From Streptomyces cynarae (lineage in GTDB: Bacteria > Actinomycetota > Actinomycetes > Streptomycetales > Streptomycetaceae), in the NCBI RefSeq assembly GCF_025642135.1, contig NZ_CP106793.1, forward strand, positions 6,974,001-7,038,000: DNA of 64,000 nt, read 5' to 3'. Of this stretch, positions 39,565-47,886 are shown piece after piece. Within the stretch, counting starts at the first letter, position 1, and each line of letters starts with the position of its first letter. The notes beneath the pieces were generated by a model that searched no databases, was not told where the DNA came from, and saw nothing but the letters and a program-made list of their open reading frames with translations. The translations under genes were made by a program, and so were the position numbers.

Positions 39565-39616
39565 GCGCCGACAGCCGCCACAGGATCCCCATCTCCCGTA
39601 GCCGCGGAACCTCGTA

Positions 39617-42070
39617 ATGAAAGCCAGAGACATGCACAACTCGGATGTTGAAAACACCGACCCGGCAGGCGCCTTTCAGGGTGCGACGAGCGTCTCCGGC
39701 GCCGGCCCCGGCGGCCGGCCGCCCGCCTTCGACGGTCTGGCCGCGGCCGTGCTCGACGATCGGGGCACGGTGGTGGGGTGGACCAGCACAGCACAGGACC
39801 TGACCGGGTTCTGCGCCGACGAGGTCCACGGCCGCCCCGTGCAGGAGCTCGTGGCCGACCTCCCGCACGACCCGCGCAGGGCCGCACAAGTGCCGGCGAC
39901 CGGCCGGGTACGACTGCGTCACCAGTGCGGCGACGCGATCGACGTCACATTCCGGACCACACGGGTGAGCGGCTCGGCGGACTTCCTCGTGCTCGCAGCC
40001 CCCACTCCTCACGTCGCCGACCACCGGCACGGCGCAGCCCTCCTGCGCGCACTGTCCGCACAGAGCCGGATCACGATCGCCCTGCACGACACGGATCTCA
40101 CCACCGTGCAGACGAACGCCATGCCGGACACTCCCGACGGCCGTCCCATACAGCCGGGCGCCCGGCTGGGCGACGTGCTGTGCGCCGAGGACGCGGAGAG
40201 CATCGAGGCGGTACTTCGGCAGGTGCTCGAGACCGGTGTCCCGGTGATGCACAGAAGCCAGCGAGTGAGCTGGCGACACCATCCGGCGCGGCGACACGCG
40301 CTGTCGCTGTCCGCCTTCCGCCTGGAGGACGCACTAGGACGCCCCGCGGGGGTCGCAGCCCTGTACATAGACGACACCGAACGACTGCGTGCCCGCCGCC
40401 ACCTGGATCTTGCCCATGCGGTCGCCGAGCGGGTGGGGGGCTCCCTGGATGTCGTGCGGACCGCGCATGATCTCGCGGACGTCCTTGTACCCGCCTTCGG
40501 TGATCTCGCCGCAGTCGACCTTGCGGAAGCCGTCTTCGACGGTGACGAACCCGCCGAGCGGCTGGGCGGAGGAGATCTGCATCTGCGCAACGCGGCTCTG
40601 GCGCCGGCCACCGCGGTCTGGCCGCCCGGCATCCAGCGTGGCAACCTCGTCCCATCCCTGTGCGACCACCCCCTTCTGCGCCGCTTCCAGCACGGCGAGA
40701 CGGTCGTCTACGGCCGGGACGACTTCATCACCCTGATCGGCGACCCGCAGCAGGCCGAGCAGCTCCTGCCGCACGACACCCACGCGGTGATGGTGGCACC
40801 GCTGCACGCCCGCGGCCTCACCCTCGGCGCGATCGTGGTCTGGCGCACGGGCCCGTCCGAACCGTTCACCGAGGACGAGGCGGAACTCATGAAGCAGATC
40901 GCCTCACGCGGAGCACTGGGCATCGACAACGCCCGCCGCTACACGCGCGAGCACAGAGCCGCCATGGCCCTGCAGCGAAGGCTCCTTCCCCCGGCCACGA
41001 CCGACACTCCGGCAGCCGAGACCGCCGGCGTCTACCTGCCCACAGGCCGTGGCGCGGGCACCAGCGGCGACTGGTACGACGCCATACCCCTGCCCTCTCT
41101 CCGGCTGGCCCTCGTCGCCGGAGACGTGATCGGCCACGGCATACCCGCCAGTGCCACCATGGGCCGTCTGCGCGCCGCCATCCAGACCCTCGCCGACCTC
41201 GAACCGGAGCCGGACGAGTTGCTCACGCGTCTCGCTGACCTGGTCCAGCGTCTCGCGGCGGAAGCACCCTCTGGCGACCATGACGTCATGGGCGCCACCT
41301 GTCTGTACGCGGTCTACGACCCGGTCACCCGACGCTGCGCCATGGCCAGTGCCGGGCACCCGTCGCCGGTGCTCGTGCGGCCCGACGGGAGTGCCGAAGC
41401 CGTCGGCATACTCCCGGGGCCGCCCCTCGCCGTCTGCGGCATGCCGTACGAGACAACCACGATCGACGTCGAGCCGGGCAGCGTCCTCGTGCTCTACACC
41501 GACGGCCTGGTCCAGCAAGCCACACACGACGTGTGCGACGGGCTTCAGCGGCTGACCCGTGCTCTCGCCACCTCCTGCCACCCGGACCGCGCGCTGGAGG
41601 AGACCGGCAGGACCCTCATTGACAATCTGGTGGACGAAGCACCACGTGACGACGCGACCCTGCTGCTGGCGCGCACCCGCGCGGTACCGGTCGAGGACAC
41701 CGCCCGCTGGCGGATACCGGCCGATCCGGCTGCTGTCTCGGACGCCCGGGGATGGGCGATCCGCCAACTCACCGCGTGGGGGTTGGACGACCTCGTCCTC
41801 CCCACCGAGCTCATCGTCAGTGAACTGGTCACCAACGCGATCCGCTACGGTCGTCCGCCGGCGGAGCTGCGACTGATTCGGCACCAGGTTCTGGTCTGCG
41901 AGGTCACCGACTCCAACACCGCCCAACCCCGTCTGCGCCGCGCTCGCACCACCGACGAGGGTGGACGCGGACTGTTCCTCGTTGCCCAACTCGCCGAGCG
42001 CTGGGGCTGCCGCCACGGCCAGAACCACAAGACCATCTGGTCCGAACAGCCCATCGCGCGCGCCCACTGA
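39617..42070 (+). CDS. Second PAS-GAF-SpoIIE phosphatase-HATPase signalling protein (tandem paralogue)
   Basis: 817 residues, 52 bp downstream of its paralogue and of the same domain order. PAS (V-V-G-W-T-S-T-A-Q-D-L-T-G-F), a divergent second PAS, GAF, PP2C (T-S-G-D-W-Y-D-A, V-A-G-D-V-I-G-H-G, A-G-H-P-S-P, L-Y-T-D-G-L-V) and HATPase (I-V-S-E-L-V-T-N-A-I-R-Y-G). The first Gly of the usual G-G-D metal motif is Ser here. The C-terminal ATPase domains of the two are very alike, whereas the sensor halves have diverged, pointing to duplication followed by sensory specialisation. Confidence 0.9.
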   Translation: MKARDMHNSDVENTDPAGAFQGATSVSGAGPGGRPPAFDGLAAAVLDDRGTVVGWTSTAQDLTGFCADEVHGRPVQELVADLPHDPRRAAQVPATGRVRLRHQCGDAIDVTFRTTRVSGSADFLVLAAPTPHVADHRHGAALLRALSAQSRITIALHDTDLTTVQTNAMPDTPDGRPIQPGARLGDVLCAEDAESIEAVLRQVLETGVPVMHRSQRVSWRHHPARRHALSLSAFRLEDALGRPAGVAALYIDDTERLRARRHLDLAHAVAERVGGSLDVVRTAHDLADVLVPAFGDLAAVDLAEAVFDGDEPAERLGGGDLHLRNAALAPATAVWPPGIQRGNLVPSLCDHPLLRRFQHGETVVYGRDDFITLIGDPQQAEQLLPHDTHAVMVAPLHARGLTLGAIVVWRTGPSEPFTEDEAELMKQIASRGALGIDNARRYTREHRAAMALQRRLLPPATTDTPAAETAGVYLPTGRGAGTSGDWYDAIPLPSLRLALVAGDVIGHGIPASATMGRLRAAIQTLADLEPEPDELLTRLADLVQRLAAEAPSGDHDVMGATCLYAVYDPVTRRCAMASAGHPSPVLVRPDGSAEAVGILPGPPLAVCGMPYETTTIDVEPGSVLVLYTDGLVQQATHDVCDGLQRLTRALATSCHPDRALEETGRTLIDNLVDEAPRDDATLLLARTRAVPVEDTARWRIPADPAAVSDARGWAIRQLTAWGLDDLVLPTELIVSELVTNAIRYGRPPAELRLIRHQVLVCEVTDSNTAQPRLRRARTTDEGGRGLFLVAQLAERWGCRHGQNHKTIWSEQPIARAH

Positions 42071-42477
42071 TCACGCCCTGTGGCCATCTCACTCCGTTGC
42101 AGCCGCGTAGGCGGCTCCGGCATGTCTGTCACGCGGCCGCCCGGGCGCGGGAGGCGAGTTGGGATGCAGGAAGGCGCGGCACGGGCCCATGCGTGGGCGC
42201 GGCTTGCCCATGTCGTACGACGCCATCCCCGACCAGGCCGTGTGCAACGGCAGTACCGCGATCACCTGGGTCAGGCCGTGCAACTCGTTCAGGCGACTCC
42301 GGCAGATGCCGCCGGAACTACTCCGGAGGCGGGACTGAGCAAAGTCTGCGGTCTCGGGAGATGCCGTGGGTGTGGGGAGACTTGGCGGGTGCTGTCCCGT
42401 GGCGGGGCCACACCCGCAGGCTTTCGTGTCTGCGCAGGGCTCGCCGACGACGGCAAGAACGGCGGAGGCGGTGAAGA
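42071..42477. other. Intergenic, mostly unassignable
   Basis: 407 bp after the sensor pair. Frames on both strands lack recognisable domains. It runs into the IS110 remnant, so part of it may be highly decayed transposon DNA. Confidence 0.5.
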
Positions 42478-42660
42478 CGCGGTTGTGCAGGCCACCCGCA
42501 TCACACTGCGTCTGCTGGCTCAGCGAATCGGATAGCTCACGAGCCGATCCACGACTTGAAGAACCGCCTGGCCCTGGAGTATGGCCCGAGCGATATGCCG
42601 CTCGAGAGGTCTTCAACCTGGTCAGGACGGTACCTGGCGTCCCCTCGTTATGGGGGCGTC
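42478..42660 (+). pseudogene. IS110-family transposase, internally deleted 3' relic
   Basis: First A-T-R-I-T-L-R-L-L-A-Q-R-I, then in another frame H-D-L-K-N-R-L-A-L. This matches the L-A-R-R-I ... L-E-x-R-L coiled helix that precedes the transposase_20 domain. It then jumps directly to the extreme C-terminal A-R-E-V-F-N-L-V-R. Everything between (the G-V-G-P helix-hairpin-helix domain) is gone. The tail resembles, but is not identical to, the IS110 end at 61250. Confidence 0.6.
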
Positions 42661-42786
42661 CGTGATACGTGAGAGGGTCTGGGGCGTGAGTGAGACACCA
42701 CCGAACACCCTGCAATACCGCTTTGACGGGCCAGAAGACGCTCCGGTCCTGATCTTGGGTCCCTCACTGGGTACCACATGGCACAG
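42602..42786. repeat. Left copy of an 18.6-kb-spaced direct repeat (IS110 tail + pcaL start)
   Basis: Sequence from the transposase tail through the first 34 codons of pcaL is repeated at 61253-61436 in the same orientation. Over the first ~99 bp of pcaL I count six mismatches; the IS part is more diverged. The repeat brackets the whole 42.8-61.2 kb segment. Confidence 0.9.
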
Positions 42787-42793
42787 GTTGTAG
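42686..42793 (+). pseudogene. pcaL 5' stub (35 codons)
   Basis: GTG-started S-E-T-P-P-N-T-L-Q-Y-R-F-D-G-P, identical in register to the intact pcaL at 61338, running to G-T-T-W-H and then a junction and TAG. The remaining ~395 codons are absent. It marks the place where foreign DNA joins the interrupted gene. Confidence 0.9.
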
Positions 42794-43189
42794 AGACCGT
42801 CTTCGGGCGTCCACGTCAGTCCAGGGCGGGCGCGTAACGGCAGGTCAGGCACTGCGGTCCGGGGGAGTCGACGTAGTTGGTGACAGACGTGTGAGAGCGT
42901 CGGTGAGAGCTCGTTCGACGGCAAGCTCCTACAGGCGCGGCCGGCGGGGGCTTCCGGGCGGGTGTGCTGCAGCTCCGGCGTCGGCATTGCTGCCCCCGGG
43001 TCCTCCTCCCTGCGCCCTCGCGTCGAGTGCTCGGCAAATCCGGCCGGGGCCCTTGGCGACCAACAGTCATAGCCTTCGCCCGTGCGAAGTCGAACGCTCC
43101 GGGAGGCGTCTGAGGCGATGCCTGCCCCCGCCGAGGGGCGCACGGGCTTCTCGTCCGCAGGCTGTTCATGGTCGCGGAAGCTGCGACAG
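42794..43189. other. Intergenic between two gene fragments
   Basis: 396 bp, no domain recognised. A minus-strand frame contains a Cys pair (P-Q-C-L-T-C-R-Y) that may be part of a small zinc protein, but there is no support beyond that. Confidence 0.45.
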
Positions 43190-43558
43190 GACTATGTGCA
43201 CCGGGCGGGGCGCACCGCCCGGGCCGGTGAGTCCGGCAGCGTGGTCACGCTCGTGCTGGCGGGCCAGCGCCGCGAGACGAGCCGCATGACGGCCGGGGCC
43301 GGCATCGAGCCGACCGTCACCAAGGTGCGCTCGGGCGAGGCGGAGCTGAGCCGGATCACCGACGCCAAGGCTCCCTCCGGGATCCTGCTCGACGGCGGGC
43401 CCGCCGTCCCCCGACCCAGGAACAGCAACGCTCCCTTCCGCGGCCTCGGCACCAGCAAGGGCACCTCCTGCGGCGCCGGCGGCAAGTCCCGAAAGGCCGG
43501 CGAGGCCCGCAAGCTCGCCGAGGCCCGCAAGGCCGCCCTCGTGTGTCGCAACGGCTGA
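43190..43558 (+). pseudogene. DEAD-box RNA helicase, C-terminal fragment
   Basis: Opens inside helicase motif VI: D-Y-V-H-R-A-G-R-T-A-R-A-G-E-S-G-S-V-V-T-L. It continues with R-S-G-E-A-E-L-S-R-I-T-D-A-K-A-P-S-G-I, closely parallel to the end of the complete helicase at 45523. A Lys/Ala-rich tail follows. Motifs Q, I, II and III are missing. It is a truncated paralogue, not a frame of the intact gene. Confidence 0.85.
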
Positions 43559-43770
43559 GAGCCGTTGCCCTGGCGGCGAATCTCCTGGCCACGGGATCGG
43601 CGACCCTCGGCCAGGCCCGAAGCCGTCATGTGCGCCTCACCTACGAAGTCAACGCCTTTGGCCGCGAGAGGGATACCCGCCGAAACGGAGCAGAATGATG
43701 TTGCCGGCGCCCCGCACTGCGCCCGGCATGACAAGCTGTGCTTGCCCACCCCCGAACCCAGGAGGTCACC

Positions 43771-44013
43771 ATGACCGCAGAGCCCGTATCTACGGAAGGT
43801 TCGGAGCCGACTGCCTCCGAGACGTCCCCTCTGGCGCCGGACAGCGACGGCAATTATGACCTCAAGCGCAAGTTCCGCGAAGCCTTGGCGCGTAAGCGCG
43901 GTGCGCAGGCGGACGCCGCCGATGTTGCCGCAAACCCCGATGCGTCGAAGGTGCGTTCGGCGCACGGCCCGGCTGCGAGCCAGCGGTCGTTCAGGCGCAA
44001 GAGCGGCGGCTGA
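43771..44013 (+). CDS. DUF5302-type small protein
   Basis: 80 residues. The acidic, disordered N-terminus leads to D-L-K-R-K-F-R-E-A-L-A-R-K and the C-terminal H-G-P-A-A-S-Q-R-S-F-R-R-K-S-G-G, which I recognise as the actinobacterial DUF5302 pattern. Function unknown; it may interact with nucleic acid through the basic end. The ATG has GGAGG 6 bp upstream. Confidence 0.82.
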   Translation: MTAEPVSTEGSEPTASETSPLAPDSDGNYDLKRKFREALARKRGAQADAADVAANPDASKVRSAHGPAASQRSFRRKSGG

Positions 44014-44259
44014 GTCGATGAGTCCCGCGATCTAACCGCTTCACCGGCACTCGCGCTATCCACTCGCGCGTCCCGTCCAGTGGCCCGCGACGTGCGCATG
44101 CCCGTGTGCGCGTTGCGGGCGGGGCGTAGCCGGGGGACTCGCCAGGGGGAATGGCCCAGATGCGGTTGGCTCGGGTCGGTGGTGCCGCCGAACTGGAATT
44201 CCGGGATGAGGGCACTGCCTTGTCCGAGGGTACGCGGCCGGTGTTGGGCGCCTTGCGTG

Positions 44260-44540
44260 CCCCTGTACCGCTGTGAAAAACGACTGCGGCTGTCGTCAGT
44301 TCCTCGCCGTCCGGGCCTGAGGCTCGTAGGGCGGCCCACAGCACCGTCTCTTCCACGAAGGCATGGCTGAAAACCAGCTGCACCGCCTGCTTCAGAACGC
44401 GTTCCCGCTGGTGAAGGTCGTCGAGGGTCAGGTACTGATCCGTCAGCCGCCGTTTCCTCGTGCTCACGGCGTTGCCGCACCAGGATGCTGCTGTTTCCAC
44501 CGAGCTGATCGACTGTCTGGTCCTTGATGGTCTTCGATAT
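44260..44540 (-). pseudogene. Hemerythrin-domain protein relic with lost start codon
   Basis: Reading minus-strand, S-K-T-I-K-D-Q-T-V-D-Q-L-G-G-N-S-S-I-L-V-R-Q-R-R-E-H is the usual N-terminus of an actinobacterial hemerythrin-like protein. The codon where ATG is expected (44538-44540) is ATA. The frame then shifts and resumes with H-Q-R-E-R-V-L-K-Q and L-V-F-S-H-A-F-V-E-E-T-V-L-W, the HxxxE iron-binding helix. The C-terminal helices are not recognisable. Confidence 0.6.
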
Positions 44541-44972
44541 GGCCGCTCCCGTGCGTGCGCCGGAGACGGGCCGTGACGCTTGCCGGAGCCAGGCTGATCT
44601 CCACGCCCGCCCGCACCATCTTTTGGGGGAGCAGCCCTTACGCTGGGCGCGCCCCCAAAGCTTCCCGAAACGTTGCTCTCCGGCTGGGGCAAAATCTGTG
44701 CCCGCGAGCTGAGGTTTCAACGGGACAGGCAGACAGATTCTCTACCGTATTAAGTGGGGTGGGATTCTTCACCGTACACAGGCCGCTTCGGCGTGCTACT
44801 GTCGATCTCGGTTGCGTTGTGGTTCCCAAAACTTCAAGTGCCCTCCAGGCGGCGCCTGTGCCACTGGAAGCACTTTTGTTATCCGGTCTTTTTTCCCGGC
44901 GGGGTGATCATCGCGGCGACACGGGGTCCGTGCAGTGCGGATCCCGATGCACTGCCCCAAAGGAGAAGTGAC
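44541..44972. promoter_or_regulatory. Long leader / promoter region of the cold-shock gene
   Basis: 432 bp without a gene, including a comparatively A/T-rich stretch at 44735-44830 and a possible transcript leader of 100-200 nt before AGGAGAAG and the ATG. Long structured 5' UTRs are characteristic of cold-shock genes, where they can act as temperature-responsive RNA. I infer this from context, not from a folded model. Confidence 0.4.
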
Positions 44973-45176
44973 ATGGCTTCTGGTACTGTCAAGTGGTTCA
45001 ACGCGGAAAAGGGCTTCGGCTTCATCGAGCAGGACGGTGGCGGCGCTGATGTGTTCGCCCACTACTCGAACATTGCCGCCCAGGGCTTCCGTGAGCTGAT
45101 CGAGGGCCAGAAGGTGACCTTCGACATCGCGCAGGGCCAGAAGGGCCCGACGGCCGAGAACATCGTTCTCGCCTGA
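44973..45176 (+). CDS. Cold-shock protein, CspA family
   Basis: 67 residues, a complete cold-shock domain: [15 protein letters not shown] (RNP1) and D-V-F-A-H-Y-S-N-I (RNP2), ending A-E-N-I-V-L-A. It binds single-stranded RNA/DNA and melts secondary structure. AGGAGAAG lies 5 bp before the ATG. A strong hairpin terminator follows, so it is its own transcript, but the neighbouring RNA helicase gene points to shared function. Confidence 0.95.
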   Translation: MASGTVKWFNAEKGFGFIEQDGGGADVFAHYSNIAAQGFRELIEGQKVTFDIAQGQKGPTAENIVLA

Positions 45177-45195
45177 CGCTGACTGTCGCGTACTT

Positions 45196-45237
45196 GCAGC
45201 TGGGGCCCGCGTCCTTCGGGGTGCGGGCCCCAGCTGC
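45196..45237 (+). terminator. Hairpin terminator of the cold-shock gene
   Basis: A perfect 15-bp inverted repeat (GCAGCTGGGGCCCGC and complement) around a 12-base loop, 20 bp after the stop codon. The 285 bp beyond it to the helicase contain no gene and probably the helicase promoter and leader. Confidence 0.9.
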
Positions 45238-45522
45238 TCGCATTTTCCGCAGTGGTTGCACCTGCGGACGACAACCAGGAAACCCGTAGGCTCAGCGCAT
45301 ACGGGGCATCCTTCAGGGGTGCACGCATCCTTCATAGCTTCATAGCGGCGGACGCCCGAACATTGCGTCCGCTTCGCGCCACTCATTCCAGCGCCTGTGC
45401 CCGCACGGATTTTCCGTCGGTCAGATTCGCTGTCGCATTCCACCGGTCCATTCTTGCAATTCTCTGTGCTGCTGATCGCTGCGGGAATTCCTTGATATGT
45501 GCCGCATCGAGGAAGGTTCCGC

Positions 45523-47019
45523 ATGAACCGCACACGCACGAACGACCGCTTCACCCGCACCCGTAACGGCAGTACCGACTCCGGCAGGGGCGGCAGCCGA
45601 TTCGGCTCGTCGGCCAGGAGCCGCTCCGGCGGGCCGAGCCGTTCCGGTGGTCACGGCCGCCGGCCCGCCGCGGTCCAGGGGGAGTTCGCCCTCCCCAAGA
45701 CGATCACTCCCGCGCTCCCCGCCGTGGAGGGCTTCGCCGATCTCGACATGCCCGGGGCACTGCTGGGCGCGCTCAGCTCGCAAGGCGTGACCGTACCCTT
45801 CCCGATCCAGGCCGCGACCCTGCCGAATTCCCTCGCCGGCCGGGACGTACTGGGCCGTGGCCGCACCGGCTCCGGCAAGACCCTCGCCTTCGGGCTGGCG
45901 CTGCTGGCCCGTACGGCCGGGCAGCGTGCCGAGGCGGGGCAGCCGCTGGCGCTGATCCTCGTACCCACGCGTGAGCTGGCGCAGCAGGTCACCGACGCGC
46001 TCGCCCCGTACGCCCGCTCCGTGAGGCTGCGGCTGGCCACGGTGGTGGGCGGAATGCCGATCGGTCGGCAGGCGAGCGCGCTGCGCGCCGGCGCCGAGAT
46101 CGTCGTCGCCACACCCGGACGCCTCAAAGACCTCATCGACCGTGGCGACTGCCGGCTGAACCAGGTTTCCATCACCGTCCTCGACGAGGCCGACCAGATG
46201 GCCGACATGGGCTTCATGCCGCAGGTCACCGCCCTCCTCGACCAGGTCCGCCCCGAAGGCCAGCGCATGCTGTTCTCCGCCACTCTCGACCGCAACGTCG
46301 ACCTGCTCGTGCGCCGCTACCTCAGCGACCCCGTCGTGCACTCCGTCGATCCCTCGGCCGGCGCGGTCACGACGATGGAGCACCACGTGCTCCACATTCA
46401 CGGCGCCGACAAGCACACGGCAACCACCCAGATCGCCGCACGCGACGGCCGCGTGATCATGTTCCTCGACACCAAGCACGCCGTCGACGGCCTCACCGAA
46501 CACCTCCTGAACAGCGGGGTACGGGCCGCCGCCCTGCACGGCGGGAAGTCGCAGCCACAGCGCACCCGCACGCTGGCACAGTTCAAGACCGGGCACGTCA
46601 ACGTGCTGGTGGCGACCAACGTCGCGGCGCGCGGCATCCACGTCGACAACCTCGACCTCGTCGTCAACGTCGACCCGCCGACCGACCACAAGGACTACCT
46701 CCACCGCGGTGGCCGTACCGCCCGCGCCGGCGAGTCCGGCAGCGTCGTCACCCTGGTCACCCCCAACCAGCGCCGCGGCATGACCCGCCTCATGGCAGCG
46801 GCCGGCATCATTCCGCAGACCACCCAGGTCCGCGTCGGCGAAGAAGCCCTGCACCGCATCACCGGCGCCCAGGCCCCCTCCGGCATCCCGGTCGTCATCA
46901 CCGCACCGGTGGTCGAACGCCCCAAGAAGCGCGGCGCCACCTCACGAGGTCGGCGCCGCCCCGTCTCGGCGGCCCGCCGCGCGCCCGTACGGCAGTCCAC
47001 CCCCGGTGCAGCGGCATAG
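45523..47019 (+). CDS. DEAD-box RNA helicase
   Basis: 498 residues. An Arg/Gly/Ser-rich N-terminus of about 50 residues (RNA-binding, disordered) precedes the two RecA domains: Q-motif F-P-I-Q-A-A-T, motif I G-R-T-G-S-G-K-T, Ia P-T-R-E-L-A, II D-E-A-D, III S-A-T, V A-T-N-V-A-A-R-G-I-H and VI H-R-G-G-R-T-A-R-A-G. A basic C-terminal tail follows. It unwinds RNA, typically during cold stress and ribosome assembly. Start set at M-N-R-T-R-T with AGGAAGG upstream. Probably heads a transcript with the CBS and hypothetical genes. Confidence 0.94.
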   Translation: MNRTRTNDRFTRTRNGSTDSGRGGSRFGSSARSRSGGPSRSGGHGRRPAAVQGEFALPKTITPALPAVEGFADLDMPGALLGALSSQGVTVPFPIQAATLPNSLAGRDVLGRGRTGSGKTLAFGLALLARTAGQRAEAGQPLALILVPTRELAQQVTDALAPYARSVRLRLATVVGGMPIGRQASALRAGAEIVVATPGRLKDLIDRGDCRLNQVSITVLDEADQMADMGFMPQVTALLDQVRPEGQRMLFSATLDRNVDLLVRRYLSDPVVHSVDPSAGAVTTMEHHVLHIHGADKHTATTQIAARDGRVIMFLDTKHAVDGLTEHLLNSGVRAAALHGGKSQPQRTRTLAQFKTGHVNVLVATNVAARGIHVDNLDLVVNVDPPTDHKDYLHRGGRTARAGESGSVVTLVTPNQRRGMTRLMAAAGIIPQTTQVRVGEEALHRITGAQAPSGIPVVITAPVVERPKKRGATSRGRRRPVSAARRAPVRQSTPGAAA

Positions 47020-47064
47020 AACCTTCGTGTCAGGAAGCCCGCCCAACTTCGCAGGAGGCACCCT

Positions 47065-47460
47065 TTGACGCTGGACCAGACGCAGTTCCGCTCAACACGT
47101 ACCAACGCCGTGCAGACGGCGGCCGATCCCGCGGACGCGGCCGGACCCCAGGTCTGGGAGGACATGACCGTGGAGGTGGCACTGTCCGTGATGGCCGCCG
47201 CCCGTACAGGTCAGCTGGTCGTCTGCGACGAGGACGGTATGTGCACCGGCCTGGTCACCCGGGACCGGCTCACGGCCGTTCGTGACGGTTCCGGATACAC
47301 GGATCGGATCCGCCTGCGTGACATCGCCGACGTCATCGGGCCCTTCACCTCGCCGCTGGCCACGAGGGCCGAAGCCGAGCGTGCGATGCGCTGCCGCCGG
47401 CTCGGGGCCCCGCCCGTGGTCGACGGACACGGCAACGCTCTGGGCGTCCTCTCCCGCTGA
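47065..47460 (+). CDS. CBS-domain protein
   Basis: 131 residues from TTG with GGAGG 6 bp before it. Two CBS-like halves are seen: M-T-V-E-V-A-L-S-V-M ... L-V-V-C-D-E-D-G-M-C-T-G-L-V-T-R-D-R and the shorter A-E-R-A-M-R ... P-P-V-V-D-G-H-G-N-A-L-G-V-L-S-R. It likely binds an adenine nucleotide and modulates a partner. It lies 46 bp downstream of the helicase. Often found beside cold-shock and helicase genes in Streptomyces, from my recollection. Confidence 0.85.
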   Translation: MTLDQTQFRSTRTNAVQTAADPADAAGPQVWEDMTVEVALSVMAAARTGQLVVCDEDGMCTGLVTRDRLTAVRDGSGYTDRIRLRDIADVIGPFTSPLATRAEAERAMRCRRLGAPPVVDGHGNALGVLSR

Positions 47461-47510
47461 ACCGCCGTCACCCCTATCCGGGCCCGTCTTCTCTTCTCCC
47501 TGGAGGTATC

Positions 47511-47837
47511 GTGCGCTGTGTCATCGCTCGCTTCCCGTTCGACCTGACCAAGAGCGGCGTGGTGGAATCGATGAAGGGCGTCACACCTGAGCTGGTCACC
47601 GGTGAGTTCGTCATCATCGGACGACGCCACTACCCCGTCAAGCAGGTCGGCCAGGTCGTCACCCGCCAGGACCGGCGTGATTTCAGCACCGCCGAAGTCC
47701 TCAGGGCCATGACCCAACTCGGCTTCACCTGCCGCACCCGCCCTACCGCCGCATCTGCGCCCCTGGCCGACCCGTACGGGCCGGCTTCCGCAACGCTCGG
47801 CGCTCCCCCTGTCCGCCTGACGTACGGACAGGTGTGA
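47511..47837 (+). CDS. Conserved hypothetical protein in the helicase cluster
   Basis: 108 residues from GTG with GGAGGT. The core (M-R-C-V-I-A-R-F-P-F-D-L-T, G-E-F-V-I-I-G-R-R-H-Y-P-V-K-Q-V-G, F-S-T-A-E-V-L-R-A-M-T-Q-L-G-F-T-C) is compact. The last 35 residues are low complexity. I recognise it as a protein that accompanies DEAD-box helicase genes in Streptomyces, but no function is known. A nucleic-acid-related role is inference from the neighbourhood. Confidence 0.75.
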   Translation: MRCVIARFPFDLTKSGVVESMKGVTPELVTGEFVIIGRRHYPVKQVGQVVTRQDRRDFSTAEVLRAMTQLGFTCRTRPTAASAPLADPYGPASATLGAPPVRLTYGQV

Positions 47838-47886
47838 GCCGAACCGAGCAGTGAGGCCCCACCGGCGTGGGCGAATTCCGGGGGGC

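Noticed and set aside
42213..42228. TCGTACGACG as another CYP102-type operator
   Set aside because: It matches only one half of the palindrome and is not upstream of a gene.
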